From: Tupaia tana | Lineage: Eukaryota; Chordata; Mammalia; Scandentia; Tupaiidae | Assembly: GCA_026018925.1 (NCBI GenBank) | Contig: JAKSZU010000029.1 | Location: forward strand, 7,749,006-7,813,005 | Direction: 5' to 3' | Length of the DNA stretch: 64,000 nt | Part shown: piece by piece, positions 34,025-44,050 of the stretch | How positions within the stretch are numbered: position 1 is the first letter of the stretch | Layout: every line of letters starts with the position of its first letter | Position numbers and translations under genes: made by a program | The notes under the pieces: model-generated | Seen by the model: the letters and a program-made list of their open reading frames with translations, nothing else | Told to the model about the DNA's origin: nothing | Databases searched by the model: none

Positions 34025-35536
34025 AGATACTGAGTTTTACTCAAGAGGTTTTTTTTTTAGATTTTTAAATTTCATGTTCTTTTATACATTCAATCACGTT
34101 ATTTAGCTTAAAAAGTGACTATTTCAACATGTGAACATTTCTCCCTAGTCCAGCTGATAAAATTATAAAATTTTCTTCAACAGATAATATATTACTTTGT
34201 CTCATTAATGCTTTGCCTCTCTATTTTTTTCTAAATGTCCTTCCACAGACTCTAGTCTTTCACCCACACTACATCTGCTATTCACAACAATTTACTGTGT
34301 TTCTATATCCTTTAGTCAATCAGTTTAAGGCATAGAGTGTGGACACTCAGTATGTATTAAGTGGGTACATACAATGTCTCTCCTTCATAGCCTGGTTTGC
34401 TTCATTTAGCAGTAAATCTTCCATATTCATCCATTCTCTGTCAAAAGCCAGGGTCTTCTTGTGTTTTTGTTTGTTTGATTGTTTGTTTATGGCTGAATAG
34501 TATTCCATAGAGTATATGTGCCACAGTTTTTCAATTCATTCATCTGTTCGTGGGCATTTGGGTTGGTTCCATGTCTTAGCAATTGTGAATAATGTCGCAA
34601 TAAACATCAATGTGCAAGCATTTTTGTGATTATTCTTCTGTCCTTCAGATAGATACCAAGGAGTGGAATTGCTAGATCATATGGTAGTTCTATTGGTAGA
34701 TTTTTGAGGAATCTTCAAATTGTTCTCCACAGTGGCTGGACCAATTTACATTCCCAACAGCAGTGTAAGAGAGTTCCCCTTTCACCACACCCCCACCAGC
34801 ACTTAACATTTTTTTTTTTTTTTATCTTAGTCATTCTGACTGGGGTTTGATGGTATCTCACTGTTGTTTTGATCTGCATTTCCCTTACAATGAGGGATGT
34901 TGAGCATTTTTTCATATGACTTTTGGCTATTTGCATGTCATTCCTTAAAGAGTGTTTTTTTCAACTCATTCTCTTATCTTTTAATAGGGTTGATCATCTT
35001 TCTCTTAGAACATTTGCTTAAGTTCCTTGTGTATTCTTGCTATCAGCCACTTATCTGACGCATATACAAAAATATTTTCCCATTCTGAGGGTTGTTGATT
35101 CACACTAATTACTGTGTCTTTTGCCATGCAGAAACTTCTTAGTCTGACGTAATCCCACTTGTCTATTTTGAGGATTATTGACTGTGCTTTGAAGGTCTTA
35201 TTAAAGAAGTCTTTCCCTACCCCAATGTTTCCCAGAGGTTCCCCAGTTTTTTGCAGGAGCAGTTTTATCATTTGCGGTCTTAGGTTTAGATCTTTGATCC
35301 ACCTTGTGTTGATTTTTGTCAGGGGTGAGAGGTAGGAGTTCAGATTCATCTTTCTGCAGGTGGAAATCCAGTTTTTCCAGCACTGTTTGCTGAAGAGGTT
35401 TTCATTTTCCCACTGTATTGACTGGTACCCCTTGTCAGAAGTCAGTTGACTGTATGTTTGGGAATTTATTTCTGGGTCTCCATTCTGGTCCATTGACCCA
35501 CCTGTCTTTTTCTGTGCCAGTACCATGCTGTTTTTT

Positions 35537-35744
35537 GTTTTTTTTTTTAATTTTTTAATAATTATTTATTTTTTATTTTATTTATTCACTCATTTATTTT
35601 TTTCATTTTGACCAGAGAGAGAAAGAGGGTGAGAGTGAGAGAGAGAGGAAGTGAGAAAGCAAGCCAAGAGATTCAGGACTTGGACCCTGGTCGGCCAAGT
35701 GGGAGTGTCCAGCACCTTAAACACCACACCACCTGCTGTTCCCA
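35537..35744 (-). mobile_element. Short-type SINE with 17-bp duplication
   Basis: The target AGTACCATGCTGTTTTT is repeated at about 35519-35535 and 35745-35761. The body is a short-type copy on the minus strand. Confidence 0.93.
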
Positions 35745-36591
35745 AGTACCATGCTGTTTTTATTACCACAGGTTTGTCGTATATTTTTGGGTCAGGGAGT
35801 GGGATGCCACCCACTCTATGATGTCTTCTATGATTCCAGACAAATCTAATGATTGTCTTTTCTTTTTTTTAATTATTATTACATTTAGTCATTGTATCTC
35901 TTCACTGTGTACAACATGGTTTTTCCCAGCATGAATACAGTGTACATTAGTCAAGATAATGATATTACCATATACATTATCATCAACAGACAACTTTTCA
36001 TTTTTGTGTCTATTAAGTGTGTTGTTTGTTCCCTGAATCCCTCCCTTCCGCCCTCAATTACTCATTCCCATTACCTCTCCCATACTGTCTATAGCATCCA
36101 CAGTTGCCCTCCCTGCTATTATACCCTCCTGTTCTTTCAGTTTTTTTTTTCTTTCCAATTATCAGCTCATAAAGTTTTTAATAATAGGGAGCATAGATTC
36201 TATTCAGGGTTGGATTAAGGGTGGGTCTCGTGCAGTTCCGCAATTGTAGGTGAATCTCCATGTAAGATGGTTTCAGGAAAGCGGTTCTTGAAGGCAGAGA
36301 TGATTATCAGTTGATGCGGCACAGCATCCATCTTGTGGTTAGCGGGAATGGTGTTGTGGGGATCTGCAGCGTGAGTCATCCTCGGGTATCTGGCTTCCTT
36401 AAGAATGGTAGAGTAGTTCTTGTTTTTCCCTGAAGTAATGCAGGACTGGTGACCACCATCTTCTCACTGCCCGTAGGCGGAGACAATCCTCCTATACAAT
36501 ATATTTCTCAATTGGTTTCAGACAGCTAAAGTTTCTTTCTGTTGTTTGTAGTTGCAAGTTCTTAGTCCTAGTTTTTGGCCTCGGTTTGTCG

Positions 36592-37445
36592 CCTGAGGCC
36601 GGCGGCCACATGCAGGCGCAGGCCCGGCGGCCACGCGCAGGCCTGGCGGTCCCGCGCAGGCGCAGGCCCGGTGGCCACTCTCAGGCCCGGGGGCCACGTG
36701 CAGGCCCGGCGGCCACGCGCCGGCGCAGGCCCGGCGGCCACGTGCAGGCCCAGAAGCCACGTTCTGGCTGGGAGGCTACGCGCAGACCCAGCAGCCAGGC
36801 TCAGGCCCGGCGGCGACAGGCCGGCATGGGGGCCATGTGCAGGCGCGGCGGTCACGCGCTAGGCCGGCGACCATGCGCAGGACCGGCGGCCACGCTCAGA
36901 CACAGGCCCAGCGGCCACGTGCAGGCCCGGCGGTCACGCGCTGGCCCGGCGGCCACGCACCGGGCCGGCGGTCACGTGCAGGCCTGGTAGCCACTCGCAG
37001 GCTCAGGCCCGGCGGCCCTGCGCAGGCCCGGGGGCCACACGGAGGCCCGGCGGCCACACGCAAGCTCAGGCCTGGCGGCCACGCGCAGGACCAAGGGCCA
37101 CACGCAGGCCCGGCGGCCATGTGCAGGCCCGGGGGGGAACCCACAGACCCGGCGGCCAGGCTCAGGCCCGGCGGCCACAGGCAGGCCTGGGGGCCACGCG
37201 CAGGCCCGGTGGCCACACTCAGGCCCGGCAGCCTCGCGCAGGCCCAGAGGCCATGCGCAGGCCCGGAAGCCACGCGCAGGCCTGGCGGTCATGTGCTGGT
37301 CCGGCAACCACGTGCAGGCCCGGTGGCCAGGCGCAGGCGCTGGCCCGGCAGCCATGCACAGGCCCGGCTGCCACGCGCAGGCTCAGGCCCAGCGGCCACG
37401 CGCAGGCCCGGCGGTCACACACAGGCCCGGCGGCCACACGCCAGC
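36592..37445. repeat. CpG-rich 19-bp VNTR (~45 units)
   Basis: The unit is CAGGCCCGGCGGCCACGCG with substitutions and a recurrent 25-bp variant that carries an extra GCGCAG or GCTCAG. Because 19 is not a multiple of 3, three units make a 57-base superperiod. That keeps long frames open on both strands, so the many Arg/Pro/Gly/Ala ORFs here are by-products of the repeat. Confidence 0.95.
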
Positions 37446-37641
37446 CCCGAGTGCACGAATGTGCATGGGATCCAGCGCTACCTCCTGCTCGCCCGCACTC
37501 CCCGAGATAGGAAGGTCGGTGAGCTCGGGCGGTCCACGCCGCTGGTCCGCGTCGGCGAGCGTGGGACATACCCAGTGCCGGAAATATAGCAACGCGCGCA
37601 GGCCCAGCGGGCCGCGCGCTGGCCCCGGCGAGGCGGGCGGG
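37446..37641 (-). promoter_or_regulatory. CpG-island-like 5' leader of the composite element
   Basis: About 195 GC-rich bp precede the VNTR in element orientation. They contain a CCGGAA-type ETS core near 37580 and many CpGs. Together with the VNTR this could serve as a promoter, which is inferred only. Confidence 0.4.
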
Positions 37642-38238
37642 CTAATGATTGTCTTTTCTAGATCTGTGAAGAATGTGTCTGGTATGTTGATTGAGATTGC
37701 ATTAAATATATAGATTAATTTGGGCAAAATTGCCATTTTGATTATATTAATATTTCTAATCCTGGAACATGGAATGTCCTTCCACTTTTTTTGTGTCATT
37801 TTTAATTTCTTTTTTTAGTTTCTCATAGTTTTCCTCGTGGAGGTCTTTAACTTTTTTGGTAAGATTTATTCCTAAGTATCTTATTCTTTTGGTGGCTATG
37901 GTAAATGGAATTACTTTTTTCAGTTCTATCTCAATCTGCCTGTTGTTCATATATAAAAATCCTATAGATTTCTGTATATTGATTTTGTAGCCTGCAACTT
38001 TACTGTATGCATGTATTACTTCCAAAAATTTTTTCATGGAAATCATTTAGTCTTCTATGTACACACTCATGTCATCTGCAAATAGAATTTCACCTCTTCT
38101 TTTCCTGTTTGAATGCTTTTTATTTTTCTCTTTTCTGATTGCAATGGCCAGGACTTCCAGTACTATATTGAAGAGGAGTGGAGAAAGTGGACATCCTTGT
38201 CCTGTACGCATTTTTAGTAGAAAAGCTGAAAGCTTTTC

Positions 38239-38239
38239 T

Positions 38240-38274
<35 letters not shown>

Positions 38275-38588
38275 AGAGGTTTTTGCTAGAGGGCACGTGC
38301 GCTTGCCAGACAGACAGAGACAGAGAGATAGAAAGTGAGAAATCACCCCCCAGGGGGGATGGCCATGCTGCAATCTCTTCTCCTCCATTCTCTTCTCGGG
38401 ATCTTGGACATGCACGCACACGCACCCAGTGTGAGTTTAAGCCACCGGGTCCGGGACTTGAACTGCAGTCGACTACGTGGGAGTCCAGCGACATAACCAT
38501 TACACTACCACTGGGTCCGGGATGCGAACTGCGGTCGACTACGTGGGAGTCCAGCGACATAGCCATTACGCTAACTGCTGGTTCCCAC
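38239..38588 (-). mobile_element. Long-type SINE with duplicated tRNA-like head
   Basis: A young CpG-rich minus-strand copy has its head twice, at about 38511-38588 and again at about 38442-38510, each with a box of the type TGCGGTTCGAGTCCC or a variant. It has a 36-base T run at its 3' end. The flanks do not match, so its target duplication is unclear. Confidence 0.93.
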
Positions 38589-39500
38589 TTTGTGCTAATT
38601 TGTTGGAGAAAGATTCTGTAAGTATGAGCCCCTGGGTTTCCTTAATTGTGAAATAATTCAGTGCTATTTTCACCCTTCTACTGTGTCCTAAAGTGGGGGG
38701 AATCACAGGAGGAGTGTTGAAATTGGATTAGTGAAGGAGCTTTTCTTTTTACAACCAGTACAGTGAGGGGCAAAGAATTCTCTAAAACGCCCAATATTCA
38801 GATGTTTAGTTACTATGCACCTCGTTTTCTCTAGGCAGTGGGTAATGGTTCAGTAATAAAATAGAAAAGTAAGAAAAAAGAAATAGAGAGTAGGAAACAG
38901 CAACAGGAAGAAAAAGTGAGGAAACTGGAAGAAAAAGAAAGCAGAGATGAGAATAAAAGTGAAGAAATAGGGAAAAAATGAAGATAAGAACTAGAATGAA
39001 AGGAGGAGTGGACAATATGTCACAGAAAATAAAAAAAGGATTAAAACTTAAAGAAGAGGGTTAAAAGGGTTAAAATTGGAGAAGACTGAGTCCGCAATGA
39101 GAGCTGAAATCTAGTGATTTTAGAGATAAGAGCAATGAAGATGTTCTGCTGATAATCTGGTAGAACCCCTGTATCCTTTTCTCTGTCACTTTCTGTCTCT
39201 GTCTATACATGTTTTTAATTTTTCTTTTTTAAAAATTTTCTAAGGTGAAGTCTTTTCTTGGCTCTGTAATCCTCCTTTCCCCCTCCCATCTACACAAACA
39301 GAAAGGGCAGGCCAGAAGAAGAGCTGAGATTTAGTGATTTTGCATGGTGTGCAAGCGTGCCACGTAGTTTTCATTTTTTAATTAACAAATAATTTTTTTT
39401 TTCCATTTTCCCCTTTTCTTTCTTTCTCTCTTTCTGTTTTCTTACCCTTTTCCTTGTACCTCATCACTTTGCTGCTCAGTTTTCACCCACTGAAGGTGTA
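38589..39500 (+). other. 5' UTR-like sequence upstream of a HAL1/L1 ORF1
   Basis: A-rich and purine-rich sequence precedes the ORF1 relic at 39690, with two similar segments (GAGCTGAAATCTAGTGATTTT near 39101 and GAGCTGAGATTTAGTGATTTT near 39321, about 220 bp apart). Position and internal repetition fit an old L1-type 5' UTR. The family is not certain. Confidence 0.5.
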
Positions 39501-39719
39501 GACAAGTCTAAATGAAAAGTTGCCAAAAATTGAATACTATTTTGGTCTTCATATTCATCCAATCTGCAACACAAATTGAGAAAAACACAACACCAAATAG
39601 TTTGCAGACCACATTCTCCTGTGCACCTCTGATCAGTCAGATTGATCTTCTAGAAATTAGGAAGAAACAAATAATTCATCAGATGACTAGAAATTACGAC
39701 AGGGGCATAAAAATATGTA

Positions 39720-40278
39720 AAACCAAGAAAATACCTCACCCCCAAGGGGAAAGAATAACTCTTCATCCACAGACAGTACAATAGAACACATGAAAATGTC
39801 TGATAAAGAATTTAGAGTATTCATAATGACAAAATTAACAGATATGGAAGAGAATAGAGACAATGAACACCAGAAGAAAAAATCTGATGGGTTCCAGGAG
39901 ATGAGGAAGTTCTTGTGAGAGTTGAAAGAGGAAATACACACCATAAAAAAGAATCAAATGAAACTGGTGGAGATGAAGGCTATAATACAGGAAGTCAAAA
40001 CCTTTGAAATTATTAAAAGCAGACTAGAGGGACCAGCAGTTAGTGTAATGCCTATGTCACTGGACTCCCATGTAGTCTACTGCGGTTTGAGTCCTAGACC
40101 CGGTGGCCTAAACTCACACTGGGCATGTGTGCATGTGTGCCCAAGAATCTGAGAGGAGAATGGAGAAGAAGGGGTTGTGGTGTAGCCATTCTGCCTCGGG
40201 GGGGATTTCTCGCTTTCTATCTCTCTGCCTCTCTCTGTCATTCTGGTGAGAGCAGGCGCTCTATAACAAAAACCTCTC

Positions 40279-40313
<35 letters not shown>

Positions 40314-40960
40314 AAAGAAAACTAGATCATACAGAAAATTGAATCTCAGGTGTAGAAGACAGAATCACTGGACTAGTAAAATCCACCAGGAAGACTGAGA
40401 AAATAGCCCAAAAAATGAGAATAATATATGAGAAATACTAGATACCATTAAACATCCAAACATCCAGATAATTAATATCCCAGAAGGTGAAGAGACTAAT
40501 AAGGGCATTGACAACCTATTCCATGAAATCCTTGAAAAAAATTTCCCAAATCTAGAGAGGCATTCAAATGTCCAGACCTAATACAAAGCACCCCAAATAG
40601 AATCAACCCAAGAAGATCTTCTCCAAGACACATTATAGGCAGAATGACCAAAAACACAGACAAGGACAAGATACTCAGACTGGCAAGAGAGAAACATGTT
40701 ACCTACAAAAGATATCCTACCAAGCTAACAGCGGACCTCTCATCAGAAATAATGCAAATGAGGAAAAAATGGGAAAATATATTTAAAGTGTTGAGTGAAA
40801 AACAATTTAAACCAAGAATACTATATCCAGCAAGATTATCCTTCAAATGGGAAGAGAAAATAAGAACATTCTCAGATAAACAAAATATGAAAGAATTTAC
40901 CAACACCAGATGAGCTCTCCAAGAATTTCTGAAGGGAATGCTATCCCAGGAAAACTAAAG
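39720..40960 (+). pseudogene. HAL1 ORF1 relic, split by SINE
   Basis: The N-terminal part is near 39720-40028, the SINE at 40029-40314, and the middle and C-terminal parts follow. The best frame is at 40644-40913, with 'YKRYPTKLTADLSSEIMQ' and 'FSDKQNMKEFTNTR'. Stops and frameshifts occur throughout. Confidence 0.87.
40029..40314 (+). mobile_element. Long-type SINE in HAL1 ORF1, (AAAT)n tail
   Basis: Flanks AAAGCAGACTAGA and AAAGAAAACTAGA are a diverged target duplication. The tail is an (AAAT)n run at 40278-40314. Confidence 0.93.
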
Positions 40961-41805
40961 TCAAACACGAAGAAATAAGAGTTCTAAAACAACTAAGAAA
41001 ATGGCCAGCTTAATGGTAGAGACAAATCCAGAGTTGAGTGTTGTCTTCCTGAATTTAAACAAAAAGATCAAACCACAACAGAAGATAAAGCAGATGAGTT
41101 TGAATTGGTGAAATAGAATCTATTTCACCAATTTGACTAAAACATTGCTGACCTTCTATGCTTTGTTTTCCAGTGTTAAGTAGTTTTGTCTTCTCTCGAG
41201 TTGTGAACAGGTCCATGTGCCTATTCTAACAGAACTTAACCTGTTTTCTGGCTTCAAGTATTAAGCAAAGTTCTCTTAATATTTTTTTATTTTGATTTAT
41301 TAAAGTGAAAACTTCCTTTCTTGAAATTAAAAAAAGTATTTAAAAATACCTATTTAGTAACCACAGTAAGCTATATAGCCTCAGCTATGTGTTATTTTAT
41401 AGTATAGTTATTCTACCCACAATTTCATGCCTAAAGTCAGCTTTTGTCCACAGATTCCACAGATATTTATATAGTAGCTGAACTTATTATTGAAAGTATT
41501 TAGATTAATTAAGATATTTTGTGAATCAATACAATGTTGGAAAGAATAAAGGAATGGAAAGCAACTACAGATAACAGAGGCAGGGTGGGAAGAGGATGGG
41601 AAATGGTCGAGGGTGAGAAATAGGGGGAAAATATATACATATATAAGAAACAAGAAATGGAAAATTATTTGTTGATGATAACATGTATAATTAAGCCATT
41701 TTACAATGTATTCTGGCTGAAAAATCACATTTCGTATGCTGTGGTGATGTTCAATGAAAGTATGTAAAATAAATTACTTAATAAAATTAAAAATTTGAAA
41801 ACTTC

Positions 41806-42329
41806 ACAGCACACAAGTGCGCCACACAAAGGTACAGGACAGTAGAGTTGAACCTGCCTAGATAGATCCTGACCTGGATGAGAGGAAGAGAGAGAAATTA
41901 ACAATATAAAAGCTCAAGGAAGGAAACAGAAAAGTTTTTTTTTTTTTCTTAAAAAAGAGAAAAAAAAAAGTTGAAAGAGACAGAAAGGAGCAAGAGGGAG
42001 ATGCAGTTCTTTTCTTACCTGGCTAGCATTAGGTTCTGGGGGTGTGCTGGCCTAGCTGGGGGAGCTTCACAGGTGTGAAGCTGGACCCAGAAGGTACAGG
42101 ACAACAGAGATCAAAATGAAATAAATAATTCATTTTAAAAAGGTACTGGGTATGTGCAATGTGCCAGTGCTCCTGGAAGAATTGCAGCACAGAGGTACTA
42201 TAACATGGCTGCCTTGTCTGTGTATGTACCATAAAGGCTGCCTGGGTGAATGGCTTGAAGCAAGTAGATCTTGCCCTGAGAACCCCTCAGATTAATCACC
42301 AGATTCCTGCTTCATAGGTTTGCTTGTCT
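41806..42329. other. Unassigned sequence with a repeated motif
   Basis: AAGGTACAGGACARYAGAG occurs near 41837 and again near 42091, about 250 bp apart, suggesting an old tandem 5' UTR-like or duplicated unit. No coding signal was recognised. Confidence 0.4.
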
Positions 42330-42406
42330 TTTTTTTTTTTTTTAATAATTATTCTATTCAACTTTATTATTTATTTATTTATTTAAATTTGACTAGAGTG
42401 AGATAG

Positions 42407-42452
<46 letters not shown>

Positions 42453-42555
42453 AGAGGGAAAGTGAGAAAACAAGCCACCAGGTCTGAGACTTGAACCATG
42501 GTCAGCCATGTGGGAGTTCAGCGTCCTTAACCACCATGCCACCTGCTGGCCCCAG
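42330..42555 (-). mobile_element. Short-type SINE with (GA)n expansion
   Basis: The minus-strand head GGGGCCAGCAGGTGGCATGG and box ATGGTTCAAGTCTCAGACC are clear; the CT-rich part has become a (GA)n tract at 42411-42450. The flanks share GGTTTGCTTGTCTTTTT. Confidence 0.93.
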
Positions 42556-42720
42556 GTTTGCTTGTCTTTTTAAGATGCCTGAAAAGCCTAGATATGAGAA
42601 TGTGTGTCTGGTAGAACAAAACTGAAGGCACACTCAAGCCAGAAATCTGAATTATGTGAGATTTGGTAATAAGATGGGCAAATAGAGAGGGAAAAAAATC
42701 CTTTTGAAAAGAGGATCATG

Positions 42721-42943
42721 GAGAAGATTCCACATGGATACTGGGAACTAGATATTTCAGGGCACAGGCGAAATGAAGATTTTCTACTCATAATTCAGCC
42801 TCCAGCAAGCAAAGCTAGTGTGGCAGGAGAGTTGAGCCTCTGAGAAGATTCCACATGGATACTGGGAACTAGATATTTCAGGGCACAGGCGAAATGAAGA
42901 TTTTCTACTCATAATTCAGCCTCCAGCAAGCAAAGCTAGTGTG
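42721..42943 (+). repeat. Tandem 121-bp monomers in HAL1 5' UTR
   Basis: A block from GAGAAGATTCCACATGGATA to AAGCTAGTGTG occurs at 42721-42822 and again at 42842-42943, apparently identical, separated by a 19-bp spacer. This is like the monomeric promoters of some rodent L1s, though here there are only two units. Confidence 0.95.
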
Positions 42944-43048
42944 CGATCACTACAGAACAGCAATCCGATTCTAGAACACCTCTGTCTGCTTGCTCCTGAA
43001 CATTGAGGCTTAACTTCAAGAATTTGAAAGAAACACGCCATTCATCAG

Positions 43049-44050
43049 ATGACAAGAAATCACCGTCGGATCACGAGAAATATGGGAAAACGAGAAAATA
43101 CCTCTCCTCCAATGGAAAAGAGTAACTCTCCTTCATCCACAAACAGTTCGGTGAAAGTCATGGAAATGTCTGATAAGGAATTTAGAGCATTCGTAATGTC
43201 GAAGCTAACAGAGATGGAAGAAAAGAGAGATAATGAACTGCTAAAGAGAAAGGAGAAAGAAGTTGCTGAGTTCCAGGAGATGAGGAAATTCTTGCAAGAT
43301 CTAAAAGAGGAATTACACACTTTACAAAAGACTCAAACGGAACTGCTAGAGATCAAGTCTATAATACAAGAAGTCAAAATCTCCCTTGAAAGTATTAAAA
43401 GCAGACTAGATCATTCAGAAAATAGAATCTCAGATGTAGAAGAGAAAATGGCTGGCTTAGAAAAGTCCACCACGAAGACTGAGAAAATGGCTCAAAAATT
43501 TGAGAATGATATGCGAGAAGTACTGGATACCATCAAACGTCCAAATATCCGGATAATTGGCATTCCAGAAGGTGAAGAGACCCATAAGGGCATTGATAAT
43601 CTATTCCATGAAATCCTGCAAGAAAACTTTCCAAACCTAGAGAGGCATTCGAAGATCCAGTCCCAGGAAATACAAAGGACCCCAAATAGAATCAACCCAA
43701 GGAGATCTTCTCCAAGACACATTATAGCCAGGTTGACCAAAACCGCAGACAAAGACAAGATACTAAGATTGGCAAGAGAGAAACATCAAGTTACCTACAA
43801 AGGACATCCCATCAGGCTAACAGCAGATCTCTCATCGGAAACAATGCGAGGGAGGAGAGAATGGGAAAATATATTCAAAGTGTTACGAGAGAAACAGTTT
43901 CAGCCAAGAATACTGTACCCGGCAAGATTATCTTTCAGGTGGGAAGAAAAGACAAGAACATTCTCAGATAAACAAAACCTGAAAGAATTTACCAGCACCA
44001 GACCAGATCTCCAAGAAGTTCTCAAGGGTGTGCTGTATCAAGAAAATTAA
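43049..44050 (+). CDS. HAL1/L1-type ORF1 protein, 333 aa, intact
   Basis: The frame is complete and about as long as human L1 ORF1p (338 aa), the trimeric RNA-binding nucleic-acid chaperone of the L1 particle. Seen in order: Ser/Pro-rich N-terminus (residues 12-35), heptad coiled coil (about 45-130), RRM ('RPNIRIIGIPEGEE' near 168-182, 'RSSPRHIIARLTKT' near 222-236), and C-terminal domain ('GHPIRLTADLS' near 255, 'ILYPARLSFRWEEK' near 290). The first Met gives 333 aa, but the Met at residue 12 (43082, MGKRENTSPP) matches the usual ORF1 start and is preferred, giving 322 aa. It stops at TAA after VLYQEN. It is followed by 3' UTR, not ORF2. Confidence 0.9.
   Translation: MTRNHRRITRNMGKRENTSPPMEKSNSPSSTNSSVKVMEMSDKEFRAFVMSKLTEMEEKRDNELLKRKEKEVAEFQEMRKFLQDLKEELHTLQKTQTELLEIKSIIQEVKISLESIKSRLDHSENRISDVEEKMAGLEKSTTKTEKMAQKFENDMREVLDTIKRPNIRIIGIPEGEETHKGIDNLFHEILQENFPNLERHSKIQSQEIQRTPNRINPRRSSPRHIIARLTKTADKDKILRLAREKHQVTYKGHPIRLTADLSSETMRGRREWENIFKVLREKQFQPRILYPARLSFRWEEKTRTFSDKQNLKEFTSTRPDLQEVLKGVLYQEN

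Larger units (their letters stand above)
35864..37641 (-). mobile_element. Composite VNTR retroelement (GC-rich VNTR plus L1 3' UTR-like tail)
   Basis: This 1,778-bp unit sits in an L1 between perfect 18-bp copies of CTAATGATTGTCTTTTCT (35846-35863 and 37642-37659). Read on the minus strand it has four parts: a CpG-rich leader (37641-37446), a 19-bp-unit VNTR (37445-36592), a roughly 440-bp single-copy middle (36591-36150), and a 3' part (36130-35871) resembling the L1 3' UTRs in this window, with an A tail at 35864-35870. Length, tail and duplication show L1-driven insertion. No protein is encoded. The layout recalls SVA-type elements of apes, but no Alu or HERV-K part is seen. The alternative is an L1 with its ORFs deleted that kept a VNTR-type 5' UTR. 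Confidence 0.85.
34048..38238 (-). mobile_element. L1 LINE carrying a SINE and a VNTR composite element
   Basis: The minus-strand 3' UTR starts at about 34048. ORF2 C-terminal sequence continues 34700-35536, 35745-35863 and 37660-38238, interrupted by a short-type SINE and the 1.78-kb GC-rich element. Both gaps close exactly when the duplicated target bases are removed. It is 5'-truncated in the RT domain near 38238, where a SINE tail begins. Confidence 0.92.
34715..38238 (-). pseudogene. L1 ORF2 relic of the 34-38 kb element
   Basis: The best-kept part is 35005-35526 (173 open codons) with '[19 protein letters not shown]', 'MNLNSYLSPLTKINTRWIK' and 'DKWDYVRLRSFCMAKDTV', the L1 ORF2 C-terminal region. 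RT-side peptides ('VAGYKINIQKSIGFLYMNN') lie near 37990. The frame is interrupted by both insertions, so it is inactive. Confidence 0.88.
39500..41805 (+). mobile_element. Older HAL1 copy with one 3' UTR unit
   Basis: ORF1 relic (39690-40960) runs directly into a 3' UTR ending near 41805, with no ORF2. Only one 3' UTR unit is present, unlike the younger copies. A SINE splits ORF1 at 40029-40314. Divergence from the 42720 copy is visibly higher. Confidence 0.88.

Noticed and set aside
36592-37445. CRISPR-like array of short repeats
   Set aside because: The repeats are directly tandem with no unique spacers, in mammalian DNA between L1 target duplications; it is a VNTR.
35864-37641. Direct assignment as an ape SVA element
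   Set aside because: There is no Alu-like region, no HERV-K-derived SINE-R, the VNTR unit is 19 bp, not the longer SVA unit, and the tail resembles the local L1 3' UTR.
36568-37799. Many long ORFs (up to 250 codons) on both strands
   Set aside because: They are produced by a 19-bp GC-rich repeat whose 57-base superperiod keeps frames open. The Arg/Pro/Gly/Ala repeats have no domain, and opposite strands are equally open.
38047-38621. ORFs of 124-148 codons on both strands
   Set aside because: They run through a SINE head, CT-rich part and T tract plus L1 antisense; similar shadows occur at almost every young SINE copy.
43060-43758. Minus-strand ORFs opposite the intact HAL1 ORF1
   Set aside because: They are antisense shadows of an A-rich coding sequence; the plus strand has family motifs throughout.
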